From NCBI GenBank assembly GCA_003646305.1, contig QNFJ01000007.1, positions 1 to 25,651 of the forward strand: a stretch of 25,651 nt of DNA, read 5' to 3'. This DNA is from Gammaproteobacteria bacterium. GTDB taxonomy: Bacteria; Pseudomonadota; Gammaproteobacteria; Methylococcales; UBA2780. The first letter of the stretch is position 1, and every line of letters begins with the position of its first letter. Shown piece by piece: positions 7,508-15,921 of the stretch. Position numbers and translations under genes: made by a program. Below the pieces are notes generated by a model. It did no database searches. It was not told the origin of the DNA and saw only the letters and a list, made by a program, of their open reading frames with translations.

Positions 7508-7930
7508 TTATGCGGTTACTGTGGTGAGTAACTGATAGGCATAAGAGAGCAGCAAAACAAGCTGTATAACCCAACAAGTTGCTCTCAGAAGAACAGCAGC
7601 TAGGCTAGTTGAGATCATGTGTACTGTCGATTGTGTAATGCGTGCGTAGAGAATATACATGGCCGTTGCGTCCATAATGGCCAACTGTTCTGTGAGGCCT
7701 GCAACGAGAACCAGTGCGGCAAAGCTTGGGAGCATTTCTAGGCAATTAAGGTGGGCCCGTGTTAGCCGTTGCCCAAACCCCTGAACATCCTTTCCATCTG
7801 GCGAGAAGTCATTTAACGCAATTTTATCTTTACTTAAAAAGGCGTAATAGCCGCGCATATTGAGTAGCGTAAAAGTGAGTAACAGGGTCCAGCCAGCAAA
7901 GCCAGCGAGTGCAAATAATGTTGGGTTCAT
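7508..7930 (-). CDS. MAPEG-family membrane protein
   Basis: A 140-residue protein with four predicted membrane helices and the MAPEG pattern (membrane-associated proteins in eicosanoid and glutathione metabolism): RAHLNCLEMLPSFAALVL around 58-75 after helix 1, YARITQSTVH in the third segment and LRATCWVIQL in the fourth. Family members are glutathione transferases or peroxidases, or bind lipids; bacterial versions are mostly uncharacterised. It is the last gene of the minus-strand catabolic operon, with a good Shine-Dalgarno (GGAGAAA) before the ATG. A detoxifying role for reactive aldehydes or enoyl compounds would fit the context but is inference. Confidence 0.85.
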   Translation of the reverse strand: MNPTLFALAGFAGWTLLLTFTLLNMRGYYAFLSKDKIALNDFSPDGKDVQGFGQRLTRAHLNCLEMLPSFAALVLVAGLTEQLAIMDATAMYILYARITQSTVHMISTSLAAVLLRATCWVIQLVLLLSYAYQLLTTVTA

Positions 7931-7981
7931 CTTTTTCTCCGGTTAGGTAAGGTTTAGTGGGTTTATTATTTCAAGGGTTTT

Positions 7982-8530
7982 TTATTTTTTGCCCGTGTAA
8001 TATTCCGGGTGGTAGCGTAAAACTTGTGGGCCGTCACTATCCCAAGCGTGGCATCCATTAAGGTAGAATGGTCTCGATTGTTCAGCGTCGCATTTTCCTT
8101 TGGTGATGCCCGCCATACTTTGATAAATAGTGGTTGTGGCGGGTGCTACGAGATCAGCAAGATGTGTGCAGCCTTGCATGCCAGCAACCAGTTCTTTTAC
8201 GCGTCGAGTCCAGCCTGGGGCAATTTTCTCCCCAATGAGTTTTTTGAAAAGAGGTGTAATCTCGCCACAGCTGTTATAAGGGGAATGATCGGTCACGGCG
8301 ATGCAATCGTGAACGAGTAAATCTGTATCAACCGTTAAGCGAATCCACATTTCATGAATCGGTTCTCCGGGCTTAATCTCGCCTCGGTGGTGGTTATCAA
8401 CAGGATAAGTTTTAATGTCTGAAATATGAGCATCAACATCCCATAAGCCATCTTCGCGCTGATAGCCTTTGCAGGTAATTTGTCGTGTATGAAGTTCATT
8501 TCTCGGGCAGTCAGAAGCAGGTAATGGCAT
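7982..8530 (-). CDS. DUF2889 family protein
   Basis: A 182-residue protein matching the DUF2889 pattern: an N-terminal LHTRQITCKGYQREDGLWDV, a central GEPIHEMWIRLTVDTDLLV, then DHSPYNSC and the signature GCTHLADL (120-127) preceded by the GWTRRVKEL segment. The conserved His, Cys and Asp residues could form a metal or active site, but no function is established for the family. It lies between the transglutaminase-like gene (46 bases upstream) and the MAPEG gene (51 bases downstream) in the same operon. Members occur near steroid, terpene and aromatic acyl-CoA catabolic genes, as I recall, which agrees with this context. Confidence 0.85.
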   Translation of the reverse strand: MPLPASDCPRNELHTRQITCKGYQREDGLWDVDAHISDIKTYPVDNHHRGEIKPGEPIHEMWIRLTVDTDLLVHDCIAVTDHSPYNSCGEITPLFKKLIGEKIAPGWTRRVKELVAGMQGCTHLADLVAPATTTIYQSMAGITKGKCDAEQSRPFYLNGCHAWDSDGPQVLRYHPEYYTGKK

Positions 8531-8576
8531 AAGCGCTCTTTGTTAAGGTTGGATAGGATTTAAAATGGTTTTTTAA

Positions 8577-9242
8577 TTATCCACTGATTACTTCATGACT
8601 GAAATCATGATTTTCAGCGCCTTGCTGCTCAAGCATTAAACAGAACTTAGGGTAAGTTTCTTTAATCGAGTGAATAATGCGTTCAAAGGGTAGATCTTCA
8701 AAGAAGCCATGGTCGGTTAGATACTCCATGTGTTTTTCATTTTGGTTGTTAAAGGGGTGCATTATCGAATCATTAACCCCATCAAATTCCAGTGGTTTAA
8801 CACCAAAGCGTTCACACATCTCTATATTAAAAGCGGGGGTTGCTTTAACCCAGCGACCCTCAAGATAGAGCAGGGTATTGCCGTGCCAGATAAAAATATC
8901 CGTTCCCATTAAATCCAGCAGTTTCTGGGTGCTTAAATGATTGCGGACATCAGAAAAACCGAGTTGAGAGGGAATCCCAACAGCTCGGGCTGATGCAGCG
9001 AGTAATACTGCTTTGGGGATGCAAAAACTGGCTCCTTCAAGCAGCGTATTACTCGCTGTATAGTTTTCTTCTGTAAGGAAAAACTTATACGGATCATAGC
9101 GTATTCCGTCACGGACAGCATAATAGAGCCGAATGGCTTTCTCGGTGTCGCCAGTTGCGTCCGCTATTGCTTGGTGAGCAAAATCCTGCACCAATTTGGA
9201 GTCACTATTAATGAATTTTGTCGGTTTTAAATAGGCTTTCAT
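8577..9242 (-). CDS. transglutaminase-like superfamily protein
   Basis: A 221-residue protein with the transglutaminase/cysteine-protease core: Cys74 in LEGASFCIPKAVLLAASARA, then His120 in IWHGNTLLYLEGRWVKATPAF. The acidic member of the triad, expected about 15 residues after His, is not obvious; the segment there is TPAFN with Asn139. The preceding YYAVRDGIRYDP (40-51) is also typical of the superfamily. No signal peptide is seen, so it should be cytosolic. In this operon it might act as a thioesterase, amidase or acyl hydrolase on a CoA intermediate, but this is speculation. The gap to the upstream acyl-CoA dehydrogenase is 40 bases. Confidence 0.82.
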   Translation of the reverse strand: MKAYLKPTKFINSDSKLVQDFAHQAIADATGDTEKAIRLYYAVRDGIRYDPYKFFLTEENYTASNTLLEGASFCIPKAVLLAASARAVGIPSQLGFSDVRNHLSTQKLLDLMGTDIFIWHGNTLLYLEGRWVKATPAFNIEMCERFGVKPLEFDGVNDSIMHPFNNQNEKHMEYLTDHGFFEDLPFERIIHSIKETYPKFCLMLEQQGAENHDFSHEVISG

Positions 9243-9282
9243 CTGTATTGGATTCTTCGTTAGTTAATATAAGTAAGGATTA

Positions 9283-10458
9283 TTATTTTAGGAGTTCCCC
9301 AGCAATAATCAGTTTCCTCACTTCATTGGTTCCAGCACCAATTTCAAGAATTTTACCGGTGCGGTATAGGCGGTTAATTTCAGATTCCCACATAAAGCCC
9401 ATGCCACCATGGATCTGCACACCCTGGTCAAGAATACGCATACAAGCACGCCCAGCATGGAGCGCGGCAGCGGCTGAACGCATATGAATCTCACCACGGC
9501 CACCACCACCCTGCTCAAGATCTTTAATCTCTTTGAGCAGTTGATAGGTTAAGCAGCGCATTAATTCCAGATCGGTATACATATCAGCAAGCATGGATTG
9601 AACCATTTGGAAGGTTGCAATCGGCTTTTTAAATTGCTGCCGTGTTTTTGCATACTCGATGCTGATTTCCAGTGCCCGCTGTGAGATACCGACGGCGTGC
9701 GAACAAAGCACAACACGCTCAATATCCAGACCGCTCATAACGATTTCTACACCATCGTTTTCTTTGCCGACAAGGTTTTCAGCGGGTACTTTGCAGTTAT
9801 CAAAGACTAATTCACCTGTTTCACTCCCACGCCAGCCCATTTTGACCAGTTTTTGCGCGACCGAAAAGCCGGGAAAATCTTTTTCAATAATGAATGCAGA
9901 GATGCCGTGTGCCCCTTTTTCCGGAGCTGTTTTTGCGTATACCAGTAATATGTCTGCAACAGGACCGTTTGTAATAAACATTTTACGGCCATTCAAAATA
10001 TAATGGTCGCCTTCTCGTTTGGCCGTTGTTGCCATGCTACCCAGGGCATCAGAGCCTGCACCCGGTTCTGTTAAGCCTAATGCGCCAATGGCAGAGCCAT
10101 CACAGAGGCGTGGCAGGTATTTCTTTTTTAAGTCTTTATTGGCGTTGCGAAGGATATTGTTCACACAGAGATTATCACTGGCGAGATAGTTACCAGCCAT
10201 TGTATGGTTCCAGATGCTCATCGCCTCACAGGCAAAAGCCTGAGCAAATAGATCCATACCGGGGCCACCGTATTCTTCAGGTACGGTTAAACCTAGTAGG
10301 CCAACATCGGCCATTTTTCGATAAGCTTCTTCAGGAAACCAGTCATCGTTATCCATTTTCTGAGAGAGTTGGTAGAGCTCATCACGTGAATAGCGGTATA
10401 CCATGTCGTAGACCTGTTGGTCTTGTTCTCTGAAACCATATTTTTGTAGATCAATCAT
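9283..10458 (-). CDS. acyl-CoA dehydrogenase, isovaleryl/citronellyl-CoA type
   Basis: A 391-residue FAD-dependent acyl-CoA dehydrogenase that forms a 2,3-double bond in an acyl-CoA. Signatures: LTEPGAGSD (129-137), FITNG (161-165), and the C-terminal QIHGGMGFMWE and IGAGTNEVRK. The catalytic base is at the isovaleryl-CoA dehydrogenase position, Glu247 in MSGLDIERVV; the medium-chain-type position is Ala or Gly (IGAGTNE). The isovaleryl-type base placement is common in enzymes for 3-methyl-branched substrates, so citronellyl-CoA or a later branched intermediate is plausible. A short insert (EQGGGGRGEI) lies before the last helices. It is directly downstream of the carboxyltransferase gene (24-base gap) with a GGAGAG ribosome site. 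Confidence 0.9.
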   Translation of the reverse strand: MIDLQKYGFREQDQQVYDMVYRYSRDELYQLSQKMDNDDWFPEEAYRKMADVGLLGLTVPEEYGGPGMDLFAQAFACEAMSIWNHTMAGNYLASDNLCVNNILRNANKDLKKKYLPRLCDGSAIGALGLTEPGAGSDALGSMATTAKREGDHYILNGRKMFITNGPVADILLVYAKTAPEKGAHGISAFIIEKDFPGFSVAQKLVKMGWRGSETGELVFDNCKVPAENLVGKENDGVEIVMSGLDIERVVLCSHAVGISQRALEISIEYAKTRQQFKKPIATFQMVQSMLADMYTDLELMRCLTYQLLKEIKDLEQGGGGRGEIHMRSAAAALHAGRACMRILDQGVQIHGGMGFMWESEINRLYRTGKILEIGAGTNEVRKLIIAGELLK

Positions 10459-10482
10459 TGATTTACTCTCCTTCTGTCACTA

Positions 10483-12090
10483 TTAGAATCTAAAAATACC
10501 GAAATTAGGCTCTTCGATGGGTTTGTTGAGTGAGGCACTAATCGCAATGGCTAAACTATTTCGAGTGTCTACCGGGTCAAGAATACCGTCATCCCAAATT
10601 TCTGAGGTCGAATGGTAGGCATCACTTTCATTTTCATACTCTGCGAGTACCGGCTCGCGTATCGCGGCGATCTCTTCTTCAGAAAGGGTAATGCCCTCTT
10701 TTTTGAGTTGGCTTAGCTTAATATCGACCAATACATCCGCTGCTTGCTCTCCGCCCATTACAGAAATTTTTGTGTTGGGCCAGCTGAATAGCAACCTTGA
10801 GTCATACGCTCTACCGCACATGCCGTAGTTGCCGGCACCGAAAGAGCCGCCGACCATCACGGTGAATTTAGGGACCACACTACAGGCTTGTGACATGATC
10901 ATTTTTGCGCCATCTTTGGTGATGCCATTTTGTTCGTACTCACGGCCGACCATGAAGCCGGTAATGTTTTGTAGAAAGACCAAAGGGGTTTTATTTTGAT
11001 TGCACAGTTGCATAAAGTGCGCACCCTTTAGTGAACTGTCATTAAACAACACGCCATTATTTCCGAGGATGCCCACTTTGTACCCCCAGATATGGGCAAA
11101 GCCGCAAATTAATGTTGAGCCGTATGCGGGCTGATATTCGCTGAAGCGACTACCGTCAACGATACGGGCAATGAGCTCTCGGACATCGTATTGAATTTTA
11201 TTGTCTTTGGGGACGATGCCGTACAATTCATTCGAGTCGTAGTAGGGTGCTTCAACCGCCTGCTGTTCTATTTTCTCTTTTTCTTTGCGTGAGAACTGCG
11301 CGACAATTTCACGCGCTTTGGCAATCGCTTCCTGTTCGCTGGAGGCTGGATAATCTGCCGTCCCACTAACCTGTGTGTGCAGATCACAGCCGCCTAATTC
11401 ATCCGCTGTAATGATTTCACCTGTTGCGGCCTTAACCAGAGGCGGCCCGCCTAAAAAGACCGCGCCGGTACCTCTAACAATGACCGAATATTCACTTAAT
11501 GCCGGAATATAAGCACCACCCGCGGTGCAATGTCCCAGGACAACAGAGAGTTGCGGAACCCCCATCTTGCTCAATTGGCACATGTTCCTGAATACTCTGC
11601 CACCGTGGTATCGATCAGCAAAAAACTGTGATTGCAGGGGCAGAAAGCCACCCGCGCTATCACAAAGGTGAATAACCGGCAGCTGGTTCTCAATCGCAAT
11701 ATCCAGCATCCGCACCAGCTTCTTCATTGACAGGGGATACCAGGCACCGCCTTTTACGCTGGCATCATCGGCATGAATCATCACTTCTCGTCCATTAACG
11801 ATACCAATACCAGTGATCATACTGGCAGAAGGACTCTTGCCATCGTAGGAACGGTTGGCGGCAAGTGTTGAAAGCTCAAGAAAGGGGGTGCCTGGGTCAA
11901 GCAGTAGCTCTATGCGGTCACGCACAAACAGTTTGTCTTGTCGCTTGAGTCGGTCAATGTCGCGCTGTGGTCTGTCAAAGCGCGCTTGTTGCATTTTTTC
12001 TTTGAGCTCATCGCGAAGCTTTAAATTGTAGAGGCTGTTTTCTTTGAAGCTTTCGGCGTTGGTGTTGATATGGCTAATAATACGTTGCAT
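10483..12090 (-). CDS. atuC: acyl-CoA carboxylase carboxyltransferase (beta) subunit, geranyl-CoA type
   Basis: A 535-residue carboxyltransferase that moves CO2 from carboxybiotin to an enoyl-CoA. Typical segments: LSTLAAN, DDASVKGGAWYPLSMKK (108-124), CDSAGGFLP (143-151), GHCTAGGAYIPALSEYS (186-202), GGPPLVKAATGE and GGSFGAGNYGMCGRAYD. Methylcrotonyl-CoA carboxylases have HFGR after the DSGG segment; this protein has HGGR with Gly163. From memory, that Phe (Phe191 in the Pseudomonas enzyme) is Gly in geranyl-CoA carboxylase and sets the depth of the acyl pocket. Together with the AtuA gene next door this favours geranyl-CoA or similar 3-methyl-branched substrates over methylcrotonyl-CoA. It lies 14 bases after the biotin carrier gene. 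Confidence 0.88.
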   Translation of the reverse strand: MQRIISHINTNAESFKENSLYNLKLRDELKEKMQQARFDRPQRDIDRLKRQDKLFVRDRIELLLDPGTPFLELSTLAANRSYDGKSPSASMITGIGIVNGREVMIHADDASVKGGAWYPLSMKKLVRMLDIAIENQLPVIHLCDSAGGFLPLQSQFFADRYHGGRVFRNMCQLSKMGVPQLSVVLGHCTAGGAYIPALSEYSVIVRGTGAVFLGGPPLVKAATGEIITADELGGCDLHTQVSGTADYPASSEQEAIAKAREIVAQFSRKEKEKIEQQAVEAPYYDSNELYGIVPKDNKIQYDVRELIARIVDGSRFSEYQPAYGSTLICGFAHIWGYKVGILGNNGVLFNDSSLKGAHFMQLCNQNKTPLVFLQNITGFMVGREYEQNGITKDGAKMIMSQACSVVPKFTVMVGGSFGAGNYGMCGRAYDSRLLFSWPNTKISVMGGEQAADVLVDIKLSQLKKEGITLSEEEIAAIREPVLAEYENESDAYHSTSEIWDDGILDPVDTRNSLAIAISASLNKPIEEPNFGIFRF

Positions 12091-12104
12091 GTTGTCTGGC
12101 CTCT

Positions 12105-12596
12105 TTATTCTTCGAGCTGGATTAATTCGGCCTGCCGATCAAAGCTGTCGCCGACACCAAAATTGATTTTGCAAACAACACCATCTCGCCAAGCGGCAAT
12201 GGTTGTTTCCATCTTCATACTTTCAATGACGATCAACGATTCTCCCGATTTGACCGTTTGTCCAGTAGTCACATTAACCGAGACAACCGTACCGGGCATC
12301 GGTGCATTGGCAACGACTTTGTCCGCGTCGGATAGCCCACCTGAGGCAGATTGCGCCTCATCTTCACACTCAATTTGGTAGTTGTTGCCATTGAGATGGA
12401 TGAAAAATTGATCTCCCTTTTGAATGGCGAAAAGAGAGGCAGAGCAGCCATCTACAGTGACTCGGTATTCGTCATCACCTAACGCTTTTATGGTGATGGT
12501 TGATTCTTCTCCGTTATGAATTAGCAGCTGGCTCGCTGCGCGTCGCAGTAGCTCGACTTCTATGCTTTGATCGGCAAGGTTATAAAATGAACGCAT
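12105..12596 (-). CDS. biotin carrier protein, separated C-terminal part of the carboxylase alpha subunit
   Basis: A 163-residue protein ending in a complete biotinyl domain (about 93-163) with the biotinylation motif ESMKMET; Lys128 is the attachment site. The preceding 90 residues are beta-rich and correspond to the BT (mediating) region that in MCC/GCC alpha subunits lies between biotin carboxylase and carrier. The ATG overlaps the TAA of the biotin carboxylase gene (TAATG at 12594-12598) and is preceded by GGAGGA at a four-base gap, so reinitiation is well supported. Lengths 492 + 163 add up to about one normal fused AtuF/LiuD protein (about 655), so this looks like a fused ancestor split in two. 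Confidence 0.9.
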   Translation of the reverse strand: MRSFYNLADQSIEVELLRRAASQLLIHNGEESTITIKALGDDEYRVTVDGCSASLFAIQKGDQFFIHLNGNNYQIECEDEAQSASGGLSDADKVVANAPMPGTVVSVNVTTGQTVKSGESLIVIESMKMETTIAAWRDGVVCKINFGVGDSFDRQAELIQLEE

Positions 12597-14074
12597 TAGT
12601 TCCTCCAGCTGCCGATTGAGGCATAAGGTTCAGGGATTTCGGCGCCGCCTGATTGTTGTTGTGGATCCATGGAAGCTGCGGCTGCCAGTAGCAACTTGAG
12701 TGTCTCTTCATCGATTTCATTAGGCTCTAGTTGAGCTGAAAACTCTTCAAGAAAATGGGTGTGCAGGTCACCTTCAATAAAGGCGTCAAGTTCAAGGATG
12801 CGCTGTAAGAAGTTGATATTCGTTGTTAAACCCATTAATACAGTTTCGCGAAGTGCACGAAGGGCGCGCCTTCTTGCCTGATCACGATTGCTGCCATGAG
12901 TAATGAGTTTTCCAAGCATGGGATCAAAGGCACTGCCGACTTTCTGGCCTTCTCGTAATCCTGTATCAAAGCGAATTCCAGCACCTTGTGCGGCTCTGAG
13001 TTTGAGTATAGGGCCGAGTGAGGGCATAAAGTTTTGGTCAGGATCTTCTGCATTGATCCGGCATTCAATGGCGTGGCCATTGATTTGAATTTCTGCCTGA
13101 GTTTTGGCGAGCGCCTCACCATTGGCAACACGAATCTGTTCTGCCACTAAATCTATTCCGGTAATGAATTCGGTGACAGGATGTTCGACCTGCAAGCGGG
13201 TGTTCATTTCCAGAAAATAAAAGCTGCCATCCTGAGCCAGAATAAATTCAACGGTTCCGGCATTGCTGTAACCGGCTTTCTGCGCCATTTGTACAGCAGT
13301 CTGGCAGATCTCACTTCGTTGCGTGTCACTTAATGTAGGGGAGGGAGCCTCTTCAATCACTTTCTGGAAGCGTCTCTGAATGGAGCATTCCCGCTCCCAA
13401 AGGTGTAGACAATTCCCCTGTTGATCGGCAAGAATCTGTACTTCAATATGACGCGGGCGCTCGATATAGCGCTCACAAAAAAGGCGACCATCGCCAAAAT
13501 AACGTTGCCCCTCGCTACGTGCCTGTTCAATTTGTGAGTCGAGTTCGGCGGGATCACGGACAATACGCATTCCCTTACCACCACCTCCCGCAGCTGCTTT
13601 GATCAGTAGTGGTACACCAATCTTTCGTGCCCGTTCGGCAAAACTGGCTGGGTCATCTTCTTCTACCACAGAAGGGACGATGGGAAACTGATGTTTAATC
13701 ATAAAACTGCGGGCTGAAATCTTATCGCCCATTAACTTTATAATCTTGGCAGTAGGGCCAATAAAGATAATCTCCTCCTCTTCAAGCTGGCTAACGAAAG
13801 CACTATTTTCCGAGAGAAAACCGTATCCGGGGTGAACTGCGTTGGCACCACTTTTATGGCAGGCATTGATAATATTCTGCGGGTCTATGTAGGCTGCTAC
13901 CGGTGTCTCTCCAAAGATCTCAATAGACTCATCCGCCTCACGTGCCCCTTGTGAGAAACTATCTTCTGCGTGATAAATCAGAACGCTTGGGATATTCATC
14001 TCTTTCAGGGTGCGGATGATGCGTACAGCAATCTCTCCCCGGTTGGCAATTAGAACCTTTTTAATTTGAGCCAT
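12596..14074 (-). CDS. atuF: biotin carboxylase part of the acyl-CoA carboxylase alpha subunit
   Basis: A 492-residue ATP-grasp biotin carboxylase that carboxylates carrier-bound biotin with ATP and bicarbonate. Domain order is normal: N-terminal KVLIANRGEIAVRI (6-19), Lys159 and the glycine loop GGGGKGM (163-169), the catalytic EMNTRLQVEHPV (289-300), and the C-terminal subdomain up to about 445. The last 45 residues are the linker normally leading into the BT domain. The protein stops there and the rest is encoded by the overlapping next gene. It lies 3 bases after the AtuA-type gene. It could serve any acyl-CoA carboxylase, but the partner carboxyltransferase and AtuA point to a geranyl-CoA-type complex. 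The symbol denotes the AtuF N-terminal part only. Confidence 0.9.
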   Translation of the reverse strand: MAQIKKVLIANRGEIAVRIIRTLKEMNIPSVLIYHAEDSFSQGAREADESIEIFGETPVAAYIDPQNIINACHKSGANAVHPGYGFLSENSAFVSQLEEEEIIFIGPTAKIIKLMGDKISARSFMIKHQFPIVPSVVEEDDPASFAERARKIGVPLLIKAAAGGGGKGMRIVRDPAELDSQIEQARSEGQRYFGDGRLFCERYIERPRHIEVQILADQQGNCLHLWERECSIQRRFQKVIEEAPSPTLSDTQRSEICQTAVQMAQKAGYSNAGTVEFILAQDGSFYFLEMNTRLQVEHPVTEFITGIDLVAEQIRVANGEALAKTQAEIQINGHAIECRINAEDPDQNFMPSLGPILKLRAAQGAGIRFDTGLREGQKVGSAFDPMLGKLITHGSNRDQARRRALRALRETVLMGLTTNINFLQRILELDAFIEGDLHTHFLEEFSAQLEPNEIDEETLKLLLAAAASMDPQQQSGGAEIPEPYASIGSWRN

Positions 14075-14077
14075 ATT

Positions 14078-15895
14078 CTATTTCCCTGCTGGTAATTGTT
14101 CAGGTAGATTTTCTTTAACCCATGCAGCAGGCAGTGGCAGCTGCATATCGAGCAATATTTGGCCGTATGCCTTGGCTTGTGGGTCAATTCTTAAGGAGGC
14201 AATACCACCGCCACCTAGTGCGTTGTAGAGCATAAAGTTAAAGGCATTAACGCCGGGGAGTGCAAAACGTTTAACGTTACCCTCAACGAAATGTTCAAAC
14301 CAATCAGCAACCACTTCCTCAGTCAGATAGCGTTCGATAATGGGTTGAAAGTTGGCTTTTCGGGCAATGATGCCAATATTGGCATGGTTGCCTTTATCAC
14401 CACTGCGAGCCCAGGCTAGTGCGCCTAAAGGCACAGCAATATCATCATCTGCCGGGGTAGGGGCAGTAATCTGTTGGGGCGTGGCGGCTGTTATTTTTAG
14501 CGGCTCGCCAATGGGAATCTCGATTGTCTTTTCGACATCACCACAAATCATGGTAATGGGGACGGCTGATTTACTGATTAGAAAAGAAAATAGCCGGATC
14601 ACAGGCACGACATTGGGTCTGCCAGCAAAGAAGCCGGTCATTCCGGGTGTCATACTCGTTGCAGCGGGTGCGATTTCTCGTGCAAAAAGCTGGATCGCCT
14701 CTTTTTGAGGGTGGCGAACCGCTGTTTTAAGCATCACTTCACGGGCGATAAAATCTCGCGCGTGTTTGCCGTACATGGATTCTGCCCCAATCACTTCAAT
14801 GCTGGTTTCGCTGTAATCCTGCAAACCTCGTTTCTCAAACAGGCGGCGTGTCCGTCGTAAAATCGCCTCACCAGCAGTTTGTGCTTTTTTACCGGCATTT
14901 CCGCCAGCGTAGGTAACGGTACTGGTAGCGCGATAACCATCTTGCCATGTGGCACTGACCTTATAGTCCTGAGTGGGCGCTGAGCCTGTTGCGCCTGTTA
15001 CTTTAACAAGATCCTTGCCAGACTCTTCCAAATTAACCTGACTAAAATCACAAACAACATCGGGCAATAGATAATGGCAAGGGTCGTTGATTTCATAAAT
15101 CATCTGCTCGGCTACAGTTCCATAGCTCACTAGGCCGCCGGTTCCCTCAGGTTTGGTGACAAAGAAGTGGCCATCTGGATGGCATTCAACAATAGGGAAG
15201 CCCATCTCGTCAAATTCACCGATCTCTTCCCAATCGGTAAAAATACCACCGTTAACCTGAGCGCCACATTCGATCAAATGGCCAGCTAAACTGCCAAGAG
15301 CCAGTTGATCGTAGTCTGTGGTGGCCCAGCCGAATTCGTGCATTAATGGCGCCAGCGTACAGGCACTATCGACACAGCGTCCGGTAATAACGACTTGTGC
15401 ACCCTCTTCGAGGGCAGCGACAATGGGAAGCGCTCCTAGGTAGGCATTAACACTCATAAACTTATCGGGTAGCGGTGCGCCCGTTTCCATTTCTCGCCTG
15501 TCTTGTTGGCGAAATTCATCCACTTTATCGAGCAGATCATCACCAGTCACAACGGCTATTTTTAGATCAATACCTGCTGTTTTCGCGATCTCCTCTAGCG
15601 CCGCTTTACAAGCCAATGGATTAACGCCACCGGCATTGCTGATTACCTTAATATCCTGGTCAACAATCTGTTGCAGCAGCTTTTTCATCACCGGATTGAT
15701 AAAGTCGGTGGCATAACCTGCTTTATCTGATTTTGCCCGCATTCTGGCGAGGATGGACATGGTAATTTCGGCTAGATAATCAAAAACCAGGTAATCCAGA
15801 TTTCCTTTTTCGATGAGCTGTCTTGGCCCTTCTTCGGTGTCACCCCAAAAACCGGCGGCACCACCAATACGAATGGTTTGTTTTTTATTTGGCAT
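14078..15895 (-). CDS. atuA: AtuA-type acyclic terpenoid utilisation protein (DUF1446)
   Basis: About 605 residues. The N-terminal RIGGAAGFWGDTEEG and the long DUF1446 region (to about 455) are followed by the small AtuA C-terminal domain with AWARSGDKGNHANIGIIAR (about 494-512). AtuA is required for growth on acyclic terpenes in Pseudomonas, but its reaction has not been established to my knowledge. I chose the ATG at 15895 (MPNKKQT) because GGAGG lies 5-6 bases upstream; the ATG at 15907 would overlap that site. The gap to the ligase gene upstream is about 26 bases, so it is in the same operon. Its presence beside the carboxylase is the strongest single argument for a terpenoid pathway. Other AtuA-like proteins occur beside unrelated acyl-CoA genes, so the substrate remains open. 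Confidence 0.87.
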   Translation of the reverse strand: MPNKKQTIRIGGAAGFWGDTEEGPRQLIEKGNLDYLVFDYLAEITMSILARMRAKSDKAGYATDFINPVMKKLLQQIVDQDIKVISNAGGVNPLACKAALEEIAKTAGIDLKIAVVTGDDLLDKVDEFRQQDRREMETGAPLPDKFMSVNAYLGALPIVAALEEGAQVVITGRCVDSACTLAPLMHEFGWATTDYDQLALGSLAGHLIECGAQVNGGIFTDWEEIGEFDEMGFPIVECHPDGHFFVTKPEGTGGLVSYGTVAEQMIYEINDPCHYLLPDVVCDFSQVNLEESGKDLVKVTGATGSAPTQDYKVSATWQDGYRATSTVTYAGGNAGKKAQTAGEAILRRTRRLFEKRGLQDYSETSIEVIGAESMYGKHARDFIAREVMLKTAVRHPQKEAIQLFAREIAPAATSMTPGMTGFFAGRPNVVPVIRLFSFLISKSAVPITMICGDVEKTIEIPIGEPLKITAATPQQITAPTPADDDIAVPLGALAWARSGDKGNHANIGIIARKANFQPIIERYLTEEVVADWFEHFVEGNVKRFALPGVNAFNFMLYNALGGGGIASLRIDPQAKAYGQILLDMQLPLPAAWVKENLPEQLPAGK

Positions 15896-15921
15896 ATCAA
15901 CCTCCATTTATTTTGTATACT

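Noticed and set aside
10026..10433. 135-codon plus-strand open frame opposite the IVD-type dehydrogenase
   Set aside because: The minus-strand gene has all family motifs; the plus-strand product is unusually rich in His, Arg and Cys and has no recognisable domain.
12590..12605. Sequencing error as the cause of the split alpha subunit
   Set aside because: The junction carries a perfect ribosome site at suitable spacing and a TAATG overlap, which a random error would be unlikely to create. Still listed as a test in the findings.
14352..14708. 118-codon plus-strand open frame opposite the AtuA gene
   Set aside because: Shadow frame; no ribosome site and no support apart from being open.
10483..15895. 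Reading the carboxylase as the leucine-pathway methylcrotonyl-CoA carboxylase (liu)
   Set aside because: An AtuA-type gene sits inside the operon, HGGR replaces HFGR in the acyl pocket, and no LiuC or LiuE gene is adjacent. Not excluded by experiment, only less likely.
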